A stretch of 64,000 nt of DNA from Falsirhodobacter sp051195255 (GCF_051195255.1 NZ_JBNJLK010000004.1:1-64000); one strand, 5' to 3'; shown: positions 48,314 through 58,169, counted from the stretch's first letter. The notes: a model not told the origin generated them from the sequence alone. Translations and numbers: made by a program.

Positions 48314-48780
48314 GACGGCTCCTTCCGGAAGTCCATCATCGCGCTGAACTCGGCCTCGGCCGCCAGTTCGCCGTCCACCTCGGCCCGGGCATTGAACTTC
48401 CAGACCTTTCCGCCGCCGCGTTTGGTCGTCACGGTCATGACCAGCTGGTCGCCCGGAACCACCTTGCGGCGGAACTTGCACCCGTCGATCCCCATGAAAT
48501 AGACCAGCATGTTCTTGTCGGCGAGGCCCATGGACACGCCCACCATCACCGCCGCCGTCTGCGCCATCGCCTCGACGATCTGCACGCCCGGGAAGATCGG
48601 CGCGCCTGGGAAATGGCCCGTGAACTGCGGCTCGTTGAAGGTCACGTTCTTGATGCCGACGGCCGACTGCATCGGAACGATGTCGCGCACCTTGTCCACC
48701 AGAAGAAACGGATACCGATGCGGGATGATCCGCTGGATCATCTGGATATCGGCCTCTTGGGGGATGGTCGCGTCGGTCAT
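48310..48780 (-). CDS. fabZ: 3-hydroxyacyl-ACP dehydratase FabZ
   Basis: 156 residues. Hot-dog fold with catalytic His in PQFTGHFPGAPIFPGVQIVE and Glu in the same segment, plus the PHRYPFLLVDKV entry motif. It dehydrates hydroxyacyl-ACP in fatty acid elongation and competes with LpxA for hydroxyacyl-ACP, which explains the conserved pairing. Sixty bases separate it from skp. No lpxD lies between them. Confidence 0.95.
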   Translation of the reverse strand: MTDATIPQEADIQMIQRIIPHRYPFLLVDKVRDIVPMQSAVGIKNVTFNEPQFTGHFPGAPIFPGVQIVEAMAQTAAVMVGVSMGLADKNMLVYFMGIDGCKFRRKVVPGDQLVMTVTTKRGGGKVWKFNARAEVDGELAAEAEFSAMMDFRKEPS

Positions 48781-48840
48781 TCCAGCTCCTGAATGTCTTT
48801 GCCGAACCAGTTAACAAGGCAGGCCCGTCACCACAAGGCG

Positions 48841-49395
48841 TCACGGCGCCGGGTCGTTCCCGAACAGCTCCGCGCCGTCGCCCAAAGCCGTGTCCAGCCG
48901 CGCGATCGCCTCGGTCGTGACGTCGATCAGGTCGAAGGAAACAAAGACACTGCCGCGGTCCAGAATGGCCAGCGCGCCTTCGTCCTGCATCAGCTGGGCC
49001 AGCACCGGAAGGGCCGCCTTGAAGAAGGCTTGACGGTCCTCTTCCCGCATGCGGGTCAGGCGCCGGGATTTGGCGTCCTGCTCTGTCCGGGTCCGCTCGG
49101 CCTTCGCGTCGAACGCGTCGGCCAGCTTGCGGAATTCGGCCGGGGGCATGGTGTCGCGCTTGGCAGTCAGGTCGCGCTCTTCGGCTTCCAGCTCCGCCTC
49201 CATGCGGCGATTTTCCACCATCAGCGCGCGGGTCGCATCGTCCAGACGGGTCTGCGCCGCCTTGCCGGCCCGCGCCTCGTCGAAAAGCCTGTCCGGCACG
49301 ACGGTCAGGATGGGGCTTTCGGCCGCCGCCTCGGGCGTCTGCGCCACGACCGTGGCAGGCCATAACGCAAGAACCAGAAGCAGCGCCCGCAGCAT
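48841..49395 (-). CDS. skp: OmpH/Skp-family periplasmic chaperone
   Basis: 184 residues. A signal peptide (LRALLLVLALWPATVVAQ) is followed by a long helical, charged body (DDATRALMVENRRMEAELEA, then EERDLTAKRDTMPPAEFRKL) typical of the tentacle helices of trimeric Skp. Short strands at either end form the trimer core. Skp holds unfolded outer-membrane proteins in the periplasm for BamA. Its ATG shares a base with the bamA stop (TGATG). Sequence identity to E. coli Skp is low, so family rather than orthology is certain. Confidence 0.8.
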   Translation of the reverse strand: MLRALLLVLALWPATVVAQTPEAAAESPILTVVPDRLFDEARAGKAAQTRLDDATRALMVENRRMEAELEAEERDLTAKRDTMPPAEFRKLADAFDAKAERTRTEQDAKSRRLTRMREEDRQAFFKAALPVLAQLMQDEGALAILDRGSVFVSFDLIDVTTEAIARLDTALGDGAELFGNDPAP

Positions 49396-51743
49396 CAGAA
49401 CTTCGTGTTGATGGTCAGGTCGAAGTTACGCTCCTCGTCGTAATCTTCCTTGGTCAACGCCTTGGTGAAGTTCAGGCGCAGCGGCCCGATTGGCGTTGTC
49501 CAGAAGATCGAGAAGCCGACGGAGGAGCGGAGGTTGAAGTCGTCATCCACCGCCACGCCGTTCGTTCCGATGTTGTCGTCCAGACCCCAGACCGACCCCG
49601 CATCCGCAAACAGGCCGCCCGTGATGCCGTATTCGGCCGGCAGACCCAGCGGGAACTCGCTTTCCAGACGGGCGACGGCGAAGTAGTTGCCGCCAAGCGC
49701 GTCTTCGTTCGACGCCTGAAGGTCGCGCGGGCCGATCCCGTTCGGATCGAAACCACGGATGGAGTTGCCGAAGTAGCGGTTCGGCACGGTGGACACCTGA
49801 TCGTCCAGCATCGTCAGGGCGCCGCCTTCGAACACGGTCCGCAACGTCACTTCCTCGTTCCAGACACGGCGCTCGGCCAGGGCCGTGACGCTGGTCTTGA
49901 TGTAGTTCACATCGCCGCCCACGCCCGCGAAGTCCTGCCCGAAGCGCAGCAGCACGCCGCCCAGCGGGTTGATGCCGCTGGTCCGGGTGTCATAGCTGTA
50001 GGTGTAGCCCACCGAACTGGTCACCAGCGCGCCAAGCTCTTCCTCGCGCTGCAGGATCTCGGACGAGCCGTTTTCGTCGTCCGTGCCGTCCCCGCGCTCC
50101 ACGCCCGAAATCTCGTCCTGCGCGATGCGGTAGCGCAGTTCAAGACGGCCGTTCTCGCTGACCGGGAAGGTCAGCGACGGGCCAAGGCCGATGCGCTTGG
50201 TGTTGTAATCCGCGTTCTCGTTGTCCGTCTCGGTGTAGTTCGCGCTGAAGCCGAAGCGCAGGTCGCGCCCCAGGAAGGCGGGTTCGGCAAAGGTGAAGGT
50301 GGAGTTCACGCTGTCGCTGCCGGTCCCGATGTCGATCCCCAGATACTGGCCACGACCCAGGAAGTTCGATTCCGAGAAGCCGACGTTGAAGCCCACGCCC
50401 GACACGGCGCCATAGGCCACACCGAAGGACAGCGAGCCGGTCGGCTGTTCTTCCACGTCCACGTTCACCACGACCTGGTCAGGGCTGGACCCCTGCTGGC
50501 TTTCCACCTGCGCGTCCGAGAAGAAGCCGAGCGCGCGGATGCGTTCTGCCGCCTGACGGATTTCGCGCGGGTTGAAGGGGTCGCCTTCGACCGTGCGGAA
50601 CTGACGGCGGATGACCTGGTCCTGCGTGGTCGTGTTGCCCTCGATGTCGATGCGTTCGACGAAGATCCGGGGCCCGCGCACCAGGGTGAAGGCGACGTTC
50701 AGCGTGCCCGCCGCCTCGTTTCGCGTGATCCGCGGTTCCACCCGGACGAAGTTCAGGCCTTCCTGAACGCCCACATTCTCCATCCGCGTGGTCACGTTGT
50801 CGATCGACGCAGGCGAATAGTAGCTGCCCGACTTGATCCACAGCTGGTCCTGGAAGGGCTTCAGGTCCACCCCCGGCACTTCGGAGGCAAGCGACACGCT
50901 GCCCATGCGGTAGCGCTGGCCTTCACGGATGTTGAAGGTCAGGAAATAGGATTTTCGGTCGCGCGTCAGTTCGGCCGAAGGGGAGGCAATCTGCACGTCG
51001 GCAAAGCCACGCGAACGGTAGAAGTCCAGCAGAAGCTGACGGTCCACTTGCACGCGTTCGGGAATGAACGTGTCGGCCGAGATCAGGCGGCGCAGGACGC
51101 CCGCCTGACGCGTTTCCAGAACCTGGCGCAGACGGCGGTCCGAGAAGGTGCGGTTGCCGGCGAACGCGATGCGCTCGACCTCGGTGATGCGGCCTTCGGT
51201 GATGGCGAAGACCAGGTCCACGCGGTTTTCCGAGCGGCGGATGATCTGCGGCGTCACCGTCACGGCCGTGCGGCCACTTTGCGAATAGGCCCGCGTGATC
51301 TCGGCGGCGTCCGCCTCGGCCTGCGAGGGTGAATAGGCGCGCAGCACCTGCGACTTCACCACCGTGGCCAGGTTCTCGTCCTTGAGGATGGAGTTCCCCT
51401 CGAACGCGATCTGCGCGATCACGGGATATTCCTGCACCTCGATCACGAGGGTGCTGCCCTGAGGCTGCAACGACACGGTCTGGAACAGGCCGGTGTCGGA
51501 AATGCGCTGATAGGCCTGGTTCAACTCGCCGGCCGACAGGGACTGACCCGCAGAGATGCCGGCAAAGGACAGGACGGTCGGAACGTCGACGCGTTCATTG
51601 CCACGAACGACCACGTTCGAGAAGCTGTAGCTTTGCGCCAGCGCGGGAATCACGGCCGCGCCGACGACCGCCGAGCCGAGGAAAACCGATACGACCGCAG
51701 GTCGCAGCCCGACCTTCGCTGCGCGACCTCTCATGCGTGCCAT
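49395..51743 (-). CDS. bamA: Outer-membrane assembly factor BamA
   Basis: 782 residues from ATG 51743; the signal peptide ends near ALA-QSYSF. Five POTRA domains occupy about residues 25-430 (repeated patterns such as YSFSNVVVRGNERVDVPTVL and IFVERIDIEGNTTTQDQVIR). The 16-strand barrel follows, with the lid-loop RGF motif in GNSIRGFDPNGIGP and the terminal FDLTINTKF. It is the core of the BAM complex that folds beta-barrels into the outer membrane. Between rseP and skp as in most alphaproteobacteria. Confidence 0.96.
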   Translation of the reverse strand: MARMRGRAAKVGLRPAVVSVFLGSAVVGAAVIPALAQSYSFSNVVVRGNERVDVPTVLSFAGISAGQSLSAGELNQAYQRISDTGLFQTVSLQPQGSTLVIEVQEYPVIAQIAFEGNSILKDENLATVVKSQVLRAYSPSQAEADAAEITRAYSQSGRTAVTVTPQIIRRSENRVDLVFAITEGRITEVERIAFAGNRTFSDRRLRQVLETRQAGVLRRLISADTFIPERVQVDRQLLLDFYRSRGFADVQIASPSAELTRDRKSYFLTFNIREGQRYRMGSVSLASEVPGVDLKPFQDQLWIKSGSYYSPASIDNVTTRMENVGVQEGLNFVRVEPRITRNEAAGTLNVAFTLVRGPRIFVERIDIEGNTTTQDQVIRRQFRTVEGDPFNPREIRQAAERIRALGFFSDAQVESQQGSSPDQVVVNVDVEEQPTGSLSFGVAYGAVSGVGFNVGFSESNFLGRGQYLGIDIGTGSDSVNSTFTFAEPAFLGRDLRFGFSANYTETDNENADYNTKRIGLGPSLTFPVSENGRLELRYRIAQDEISGVERGDGTDDENGSSEILQREEELGALVTSSVGYTYSYDTRTSGINPLGGVLLRFGQDFAGVGGDVNYIKTSVTALAERRVWNEEVTLRTVFEGGALTMLDDQVSTVPNRYFGNSIRGFDPNGIGPRDLQASNEDALGGNYFAVARLESEFPLGLPAEYGITGGLFADAGSVWGLDDNIGTNGVAVDDDFNLRSSVGFSIFWTTPIGPLRLNFTKALTKEDYDEERNFDLTINTKF

Positions 51744-51819
51744 TTTCACTGCCCCGTTCTTGAACTTTGTTGCGTCCTGACTAGCGGCAATGCCGGGGCT
51801 TGTCAAAAGCCTGCGGAGG

Positions 51820-53154
51820 TCAGGGGCACAGAATATCGTTGCTCAGCGCGAACACCATCAGACCCAGGATCAGCGCAAGGCCCACGGTCATGAAGGCCTG
51901 CACCACACGCGGGTTGGGCGGGCGGCGCAGCACGGCCTCGGCGGCATAGAACACAAGGTGGCCGCCATCCAGCACGGGAATGGGAAAGAGGTTCATCAGC
52001 CCCACCGCCACCGACAGCACCGCAAGGAACCACACGAAGCTTTGCGCCCCGTCCGACGCCGCCGCACCAGAAGTTTCGGCAATCCCGATCGGACCTTGCA
52101 GATTGCAGGTGGAAATGGCGCCCGTCACCATGTGCCACATCCCCGAAAGGCTGGTCGTGACGATGGTCCAGCTTTGCCGCGCGCCCAGATGCAGCGCCTC
52201 CAGCGGGCCGGCGCGGCGGGTTTCGGGATCGAAGATCAGGCCGCCGGTGATGCCGATCAGCCACCGCGTCTCAAACCCGCCATCGGGCGTCGGGATGTCC
52301 TGACGTTTCGGCGTCAGGGACACCTCCCGCGGGGTGCCGTTCCAGACGGACAATGTGACCGGCTGGCCGTCCGTCGCGCCGATGCGGTCCCGCAACTCGG
52401 TGAAGCTGCGCACGGGCTGGCCGTCCACGGCGGTGATAACGTCACCGATCCGCAGCCCCGCCTCCTGCGCCGCCGAGGTGGGCGCGATGGAAGACGCGAC
52501 GGGCGGGAAGGGGAACGGACCGTTCAGCGTGATCTTCTGGCCATCACGTTCCACCTCGTACCGCGTGGTGTCTGCGGGCGGCAGGTCCGACGCGATGGTG
52601 AAGGCGTCGGACAGCGTGGCCACGGGCCGTCCGTCCATCGACAGGATCAGGTCCCCCGTTTGCAGCGGGTCCACCTGCCCCGGCATCGCCCGAACCTCGC
52701 CCACCACCGCATCCTCGACCGCAACGCCGGTCGTGAAGGTCACCCCGGCAAAGACGAGGATCGCGAACAGGAAGTTGAAGACCGGACCCGCCGCGACCGT
52801 CGCCGCCCGTGCCCAAAGCGGCGCCCCGGTCAGCGTGCTGCGGCGTTCCGCGGGCGAAAGGTCGGCAATGGACGCGTCGGGTTGGGCGGACGCGGCGTCG
52901 GCGTCGCCCTTGAACCGCACATAGCCGCCCAAGGGAAGCAGTGCCAGTTGCCAGCGGGTGCCCCGCCGGTCCGTGCGCGCGAAGATCACCGGCCCGAAGC
53001 CGAGCGAGAACACCTCGGCATGGATGCCCGACCAGCGGCCGACGATGTAGTGGCCGTATTCGTGGATGGTCACGATGACCGACAAGGCGACCACGAAGGC
53101 CAGCAACGTCCAGATCAGGCCGCCGAATTGCGGGATCAGCTGCGCGATGTCCAT
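51820..53154 (-). CDS. rseP: Site-2 intramembrane zinc protease RseP
   Basis: 444 residues from ATG 53154. The first helix carries HExxH in VIVTIHEYGHYIVGRWSG, and the last helices hold the third ligand in MNLFPIPVLDGGHLVFYA. Two PDZ domains lie between, one around DLILSMDGRPV and one around IGDVITAVDGQPV. RseP cleaves anti-sigma factors and leftover signal peptides in the inner membrane. It follows dxr by one base and precedes bamA, giving an envelope-stress and OMP-assembly pairing. Confidence 0.94.
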   Translation of the reverse strand: MDIAQLIPQFGGLIWTLLAFVVALSVIVTIHEYGHYIVGRWSGIHAEVFSLGFGPVIFARTDRRGTRWQLALLPLGGYVRFKGDADAASAQPDASIADLSPAERRSTLTGAPLWARAATVAAGPVFNFLFAILVFAGVTFTTGVAVEDAVVGEVRAMPGQVDPLQTGDLILSMDGRPVATLSDAFTIASDLPPADTTRYEVERDGQKITLNGPFPFPPVASSIAPTSAAQEAGLRIGDVITAVDGQPVRSFTELRDRIGATDGQPVTLSVWNGTPREVSLTPKRQDIPTPDGGFETRWLIGITGGLIFDPETRRAGPLEALHLGARQSWTIVTTSLSGMWHMVTGAISTCNLQGPIGIAETSGAAASDGAQSFVWFLAVLSVAVGLMNLFPIPVLDGGHLVFYAAEAVLRRPPNPRVVQAFMTVGLALILGLMVFALSNDILCP

Positions 53155-53155
53155 G

Positions 53156-54325
53156 TCAGGCCTCTTCGGTGATCGCGGTGGCGATGCGGCGGGCCTCGGC
53201 GTCCACCTCCAGCACGTGATCCAAGGATGCAGGGGCGGTGCCCATGTCCGAACGCGTGGATATGCGGGACAGCGTCTCCTCCACCAGCAACGCCATGCGC
53301 GGGAATGCGATGCCGCCGGCGATGAAATGATCCAGCGCGATTTCCTTCGCCGCGTTGAAGGCCGCGCCATGCATGCCCCGCGCCTCCATCACCTCGCGCG
53401 CAAGGCGAAGGGCAGGAAAACGTGCTTCATCAGGGGCTTGGAAGGAAAGGTTCACGATCTTTGCCAGGTCCAGACGTTCAACGGGAACCGCCCCTCGATC
53501 CGGCCAGTGCAGCGCATAGCCGATGGCGTGACGCATGTCGGCCGGCCCCAGATGGGCCATGATGCCGCCATCGCAGAACCCGACCAGCGCGTGAACGATC
53601 GATTGCGGATGTACCAGAACCTCGATCCGCACTGGGTCGATATCGAAAAACTCTCGCGTTTCAATAAGTTCCAGGGCCTTATTGAACATGGAGGCACTGT
53701 CGATGGAGATGCGCTGACCCATCGCCCAGTTCGGATGCGCCACGGCCTCGGCCAGCGTGGCCTTCGCCATGCGATCCAGGCTCCAGTCACGGAACGGACC
53801 GCCGGACGCAGTGATGATGATCCTCTCGACGCAGGAGGGATCCTCCCCCGTCAGCGCCTGAAAGACGGCGGAATGTTCGCTGTCCACCGGCAGGATGGTG
53901 GCGCCATGCGCTTGCGCCGTGCGCATCAGCAGCGGCCCGGCCGTGACAAGGCTTTCCTTATTCGCCAGCGCCAACGTGCCGCCGTGACGCAAGGCCCGCA
54001 GCCCCGGCACCAGGCCGGCTGCACCGACGATGGCGGACATGGTCCAGTCCACCGGCCGGTCCGCGGCCTCGGCGATGGCCTGCACCCCGCCCGCCACCGC
54101 AATTCCGCTTCCCGCAAGGGCGTCGCGCAACGCCGGCAAGCACTCCTCATAGGCGGTGACGGCCAGTTCGGCCCCCAACGTCCGGGCCATTTCGGCCAGA
54201 CGCGCGATGTTGCGCCCGCCCGTCAGCGCCACGGTCCGGTAGGTACCCGGCGGGGCACGGCGGATCAGGTCATAGGTGCTTTCACCGATGGAACCGGTGG
54301 CACCGAAAATGGAAAGGCTGCGCAT
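53156..54325 (-). CDS. dxr: 1-deoxy-D-xylulose 5-phosphate reductoisomerase
   Basis: 389 residues. NADPH-binding LSIFGATGSIGESTYDLI at the start, GGTLALANKESLVTAG, the metal and substrate site DSEHSAVFQAL with the acidic cluster, and SIDSASMFNKALELIE. It makes 2-C-methyl-D-erythritol 4-phosphate in the MEP isoprenoid pathway, feeding uppS two genes upstream. Overlaps the cdsA stop by one base (TGATG). Confidence 0.96.
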   Translation of the reverse strand: MRSLSIFGATGSIGESTYDLIRRAPPGTYRTVALTGGRNIARLAEMARTLGAELAVTAYEECLPALRDALAGSGIAVAGGVQAIAEAADRPVDWTMSAIVGAAGLVPGLRALRHGGTLALANKESLVTAGPLLMRTAQAHGATILPVDSEHSAVFQALTGEDPSCVERIIITASGGPFRDWSLDRMAKATLAEAVAHPNWAMGQRISIDSASMFNKALELIETREFFDIDPVRIEVLVHPQSIVHALVGFCDGGIMAHLGPADMRHAIGYALHWPDRGAVPVERLDLAKIVNLSFQAPDEARFPALRLAREVMEARGMHGAAFNAAKEIALDHFIAGGIAFPRMALLVEETLSRISTRSDMGTAPASLDHVLEVDAEARRIATAITEEA

Positions 54326-55125
54326 CAGATGCTGTCCGGTACGGGAAGAGGGAAAAGAAGGCTCAGCAGCATGATCGCAACCACGGCCCCGATGACGGCG
54401 TCGAACCGGTCCAGAAGACCACCATGCCCCGGGATCAGGCTGGAGCTGTCCTTGATGCCGGCCCGCCGCTTGATCCAGCTTTCGGCGATGTCCCCCAGCT
54501 GGCCGGCAAAGGCCACGATGGCGGACAACAGGATGACCGGCCACGGCTCCCCCGCGAAGATCACGGTGGCAAGGCCGACAAAGGCCGCGCCCACCCAACC
54601 GGCGATCGTGCCGGACCAGGTCTTGTTCGGGCTGACGCGGGGCCAGAACTTCGGCCCGCCCAGGCTGCGCCCGACGAAATAGCCCATCACGTCCGACGCC
54701 ACCACGATGGTGATCAGCCAGACGATGACCAGCGTTCCTTCCATGTTCCGAAGATCGATCAGGGTATAGCCGGTCAGCATGATCGCCAGCGCGTAGACGG
54801 CGGCGACCTTGCGGTGATGCAGGCTGGCCAGACAGGCCAGGGGGGGAATGCCCATCAGCACGGGCCGCCACAGGGGGGGCGTGTACAACAGCGCCAGAAG
54901 GCAGCCCGCCGCCAAAAGCCCCAGCCCGATCGGCACCCAAAGCGCGCGCGGGTTCTGCATCCGCGCCAGTTCCCATGTCATCAGCCCCGTCAGCAGAACC
55001 ACCAGCAGCGAGAAGGTCGTCCCGCCCAGCCAGATCTCCACCACTCCGACGCTGAGCATGATCGCGGCCGAGGCCATGCGCTTGGGCAGATCGCCCCAGC
55101 GGCCCTGCTTGCGGCCCGCCTTCAT
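54325..55125 (-). CDS. cdsA: Phosphatidate cytidylyltransferase
   Basis: 266 residues with about seven membrane helices and the CDP-DAG synthase signature near the C-terminus: ESWIKRRAGIKDSSSLIPGH, then GGLLDRFDAVIG. It makes CDP-diacylglycerol from phosphatidic acid and CTP in the inner membrane. Overlaps uppS upstream (ATGA) and dxr downstream. Confidence 0.94.
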   Translation of the reverse strand: MKAGRKQGRWGDLPKRMASAAIMLSVGVVEIWLGGTTFSLLVVLLTGLMTWELARMQNPRALWVPIGLGLLAAGCLLALLYTPPLWRPVLMGIPPLACLASLHHRKVAAVYALAIMLTGYTLIDLRNMEGTLVIVWLITIVVASDVMGYFVGRSLGGPKFWPRVSPNKTWSGTIAGWVGAAFVGLATVIFAGEPWPVILLSAIVAFAGQLGDIAESWIKRRAGIKDSSSLIPGHGGLLDRFDAVIGAVVAIMLLSLLFPLPVPDSI

Positions 55126-55862
55126 GCCTGCCTTACGCCGCCGAAACGGCGATCGCGGTTGCCGAAGCGCGCCACGATCCGCGCCAGTTCATCCGGTGAA
55201 AAATCGGGCCACAAGGTCGACGTGAATTCATACTCGGCATAGGCCGTCTGCCACGGCAGAAAGTTGGAGGTCCGCGTCTCGCCCGACGTGCGGATGACCA
55301 GATCCGGGTCCGGCAGGTCCGCGGTGTCCAGGGCGGCGGCGATGGTGGCGCTGTTGATCGCCTCGGGCGCCAGCCGGCCGGAAGCCACGTCGGCCGCCAT
55401 TTTGCGGATGGTGCGCGTCAACTCGTCTCGGCCGCCATAGTTTATGGCCACGGTCAGGTTCAGACGGGACAGGTTGGCCGTCCGCGACTCGATCCCCGCC
55501 ATCAGGGTCTGCAACCGGGCGTCCAGCCGCGACCGGTCGCCGATGAAGCGCATCCGCACCCCTTCGATGGCCAGCCGGTCGGCTTCCCGCTCGATATAGC
55601 GGGCGAAGATGCCCATCAGACCCAGAACCTCTTCGGTGGAGCGTTTCCAGTTCTCGGTGGAAAAGGCGTAGATCGTCAGCCACTCGATCCCCAGATCAGG
55701 GGCGCAGCGGACGATCTGCTTCACCCGTTCGGCCCCCTTCCGGTGGCCGACCAGCCGTGGCCAGCTTCGATTCGTGGCCCAGCGGCCGTTGCCATCCATG
55801 ATGATGGCGACGTGGCGCGCGCCGTCCTGTTTGATGCCGGACACGGGTGTTCCTCCGATCAT
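55122..55862 (-). CDS. uppS: Undecaprenyl diphosphate synthase
   Basis: 246 residues. Cis-prenyltransferase signatures: HVAIIMDGNGRWATNRSWPR, with the catalytic Asp and the phosphate-binding region, GRDELTRTIRKMAADVASGR, and DLVIRTSGETRTSNFLPWQT. It extends farnesyl-PP to the C55 carrier used for peptidoglycan and polysaccharides. Six bases after frr stops and overlapping cdsA. Confidence 0.96.
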   Translation of the reverse strand: MIGGTPVSGIKQDGARHVAIIMDGNGRWATNRSWPRLVGHRKGAERVKQIVRCAPDLGIEWLTIYAFSTENWKRSTEEVLGLMGIFARYIEREADRLAIEGVRMRFIGDRSRLDARLQTLMAGIESRTANLSRLNLTVAINYGGRDELTRTIRKMAADVASGRLAPEAINSATIAAALDTADLPDPDLVIRTSGETRTSNFLPWQTAYAEYEFTSTLWPDFSPDELARIVARFGNRDRRFGGVRQA

Positions 55863-55868
55863 GCAGGC

Positions 55869-56432
55869 TCAGACCTGCATGATCTCCTGCTGTTTCTGCT
55901 CCAGCGTCTTGTCCACGTTGGCGATGGCCTTGTCCGTCAGGGCCTGAACCTCGTCCGACCACATCTTCTGGTCGTCCTCGGCCATGCCGGCGGCTTTCGC
56001 CTTCTTGATCTGGTCCATGCCGTCGCGGCGTACGTTGCGGATGGCCACACGGGTGTTTTCGGCATAGCCGGCGGCGACCTTGGTCAGTTCGCGGCGACGC
56101 TCCTCGTTCAATTCCGGGATGGGCAGGCGGATCAGCGGGCCGTCGACCACCGGGTTGATGCCGATGCCGCTTTCGCGGATGGCCTTTTCCACTTTGGAGA
56201 TCATGCCCTTGTCCCAGACGTTGATCACGACCATCCGCGGCTCGGGCACGTTGACGGTGCCCAGCTGGTTGATCGGTGTCATCTGGCCGTAGGCGTCGAC
56301 ATGGATCGGATCCAGGATCGCGCCCGAAGCGCGCCCCGTCCGCAGAGAGCCGAACTCCACCCGCAAGGCCGCGATCGCGCCGTCCATGCGACGCTCGATC
56401 GCGTCGAGATCGATCTCCAGATCGTCAGACAT
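55869..56432 (-). CDS. frr: Ribosome recycling factor
   Basis: 187 residues, the usual length. The family start LEIDLDAIERRMDGAIAALR, then FGSLRTGRASGAILDPI with the conserved Arg-rich turn, and the helical hinge NVRRDGMDQIKKAKAAGMAE are present. With EF-G it splits post-termination ribosomes. Between pyrH and uppS in the standard order. Confidence 0.96.
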   Translation of the reverse strand: MSDDLEIDLDAIERRMDGAIAALRVEFGSLRTGRASGAILDPIHVDAYGQMTPINQLGTVNVPEPRMVVINVWDKGMISKVEKAIRESGIGINPVVDGPLIRLPIPELNEERRRELTKVAAGYAENTRVAIRNVRRDGMDQIKKAKAAGMAEDDQKMWSDEVQALTDKAIANVDKTLEQKQQEIMQV

Positions 56433-56491
56433 CGGTTTTCCTTCCTGATAGTTCCGCGCTTCATAACAGCCTGTCGCGCGGGGGTATAGCC

Positions 56492-57223
56492 TTAGCCGCG
56501 CACCCGCGTATAGGTGCCTTCGCCGCGCAGGATGCCGCGGAAACCGCCCGGTTCATCCAGCGAGAAGACGATGATCGGCAGGTCGTTGTCGCGGGCCAGC
56601 GCGATGGCCGAAGCGTCCATGACGCCCAGATGCTTGGCCAGCACCTCGTCATAGGTCACGTCGTCGTAACGCTTGGCGTCGGCGTGCTTGGCCGGGTCCT
56701 TGTCATAGACGCCGTCCACCTTGGTGCCCTTGAAGATGGCCTGGCAGGCCATCTCGTTCGCGCGCAGCGTGGCGGCGGTGTCGGTCGTGAAATAGGGGTT
56801 GCCCGTGCCGGCGGCGAAGATGCAGACGCGCTTCTTTTCCAGGTGACGCACGGCGCGGCGGCGGATGTAGGGCTCGCACACCTGGTCCATCGGAATGGCG
56901 CTGATCACGCGCGTGTGGATGTTCAGCGCTTCCATCGCGGCCTGCATGGCCAGCGCGTTCATCACCGTCGCCAGCATCCCCATGTAGTCGGCCGTCGTAC
57001 GCTCCATCCCCTGCGCGGAGCCTTGGAGCCCGCGGAAGATGTTGCCGCCGCCGATCACCATGCAGATCTCCACACCCAGATCGTGAACGGATTTGACCTC
57101 GCGGGCGATGCGGTCGACGGTGGGGGGATGCAGGCCGAAGCCCTGATCACCCATCAGCGCCTCTCCCGAAATCTTCAGCATGACGCGCTTGTAGGCAACG
57201 GGGGTAGGGGCGATCGTGTTCAT
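56492..57223 (-). CDS. pyrH: Uridylate kinase
   Basis: 243 residues. Amino-acid kinase fold: YKRVMLKISGEALMGDQGFG at the N-terminus, the glycine-rich VIGGGNIFRGLQGSA, and the nucleotide loop FAAGTGNPYFTTDTAATLRA. It phosphorylates UMP to UDP as a hexamer. First gene of the 11-kb envelope cluster. It is divergent from miaA with 73 bases between. Confidence 0.96.
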   Translation of the reverse strand: MNTIAPTPVAYKRVMLKISGEALMGDQGFGLHPPTVDRIAREVKSVHDLGVEICMVIGGGNIFRGLQGSAQGMERTTADYMGMLATVMNALAMQAAMEALNIHTRVISAIPMDQVCEPYIRRRAVRHLEKKRVCIFAAGTGNPYFTTDTAATLRANEMACQAIFKGTKVDGVYDKDPAKHADAKRYDDVTYDEVLAKHLGVMDASAIALARDNDLPIIVFSLDEPGGFRGILRGEGTYTRVRG

Positions 57224-57296
57224 GGGGCGCTTTCGTCGGTTTTACTTCGCGTGAAAATGTCTCAAAACGGCGCCGGTTTCAACCGGAGCGACGCGC

Positions 57297-58160
57297 ATGA
57301 TCGACATTCCCCCCGACCGGCCCGTCCTGATCGCCGGACCGACGGCCAGCGGCAAGTCGGCGCTGGCGGCCCGCATCGTGCGCGACGGCGGGGGCATCGT
57401 GGTGAACGCCGATGCATTGCAGGTCTACGGCAACTGGCGGATCCTGACCGCCCGTCCTTCGGTGCCCGAGGAAGAGGCACTTCCCCACGCGCTTTACGGC
57501 CATGTGGCCCGGGATGCCCAATATTCGGTCGGTCACTGGCTGCGCGAGGTCGAGGTGATCTTGCAGGGCCCGTTGCGTCCCGTCATCGTCGGCGGCACCG
57601 GACTTTATTTCACGGCGCTGACGCAGGGACTGGCCCCGATCCCCGCCACACCCGTCGAAATCCGCACCGAAGGCGACGCCCTGCCCCTGCCCGACCTCAT
57701 CCGCGCACTGGACGCGGACACGGCCGCCGGAATCGATCTGAGCAACCGCGCCCGCGTTCAGCGCGCGTGGGAGGTGCTGCGGGCGACCGGCAAGGGTCTG
57801 GCCGCCTGGCAGGCCGACACTCCGCCCCCCTTGCTGCCGCTGGACCGAGCCATGGCGCTGGTCCTGCGGCCGAAGGCCGCATGGCTCGATGCCCGCATCG
57901 ACCGACGCTTCGACATGATGATGGCCGATGGCGCGCTGGAGGAGGCGCGGGCCGAACTGCCGCATTGGCAGGCAAACCGCCCCTCGTCCCGCGCCATCGG
58001 TGCGCCGGAACTGATCGCCCATCTGCGGGGTGAGATGACGCTGGAAGACGCGGTGGCCGCGGGAAAGCTGGCGACACGGCAATACGCCAAGCGGCAAAGA
58101 ACATGGTTCCGCAACCGGATGCGCGCATGGCAGGAATTGACCCCGGAAAACGCGGACTAG
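57297..58160 (+). CDS. miaA: tRNA dimethylallyltransferase
   Basis: 287 residues, slightly short for the family, which often has about 300. P-loop VLIAGPTASGKSALAARI, the substrate-binding Asp in NADALQVYGNWRI, the VIVGGTGLYFTALTQGL block, and the C-terminal RQYAKRQRTWFRNRM are intact. It adds the dimethylallyl group to A37 of tRNAs reading UNN codons. An ABC-type binding protein gene follows after nine bases. Confidence 0.94.
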   Translation: MIDIPPDRPVLIAGPTASGKSALAARIVRDGGGIVVNADALQVYGNWRILTARPSVPEEEALPHALYGHVARDAQYSVGHWLREVEVILQGPLRPVIVGGTGLYFTALTQGLAPIPATPVEIRTEGDALPLPDLIRALDADTAAGIDLSNRARVQRAWEVLRATGKGLAAWQADTPPPLLPLDRAMALVLRPKAAWLDARIDRRFDMMMADGALEEARAELPHWQANRPSSRAIGAPELIAHLRGEMTLEDAVAAGKLATRQYAKRQRTWFRNRMRAWQELTPENAD

Positions 58161-58169
58161 ATCCCCTTC

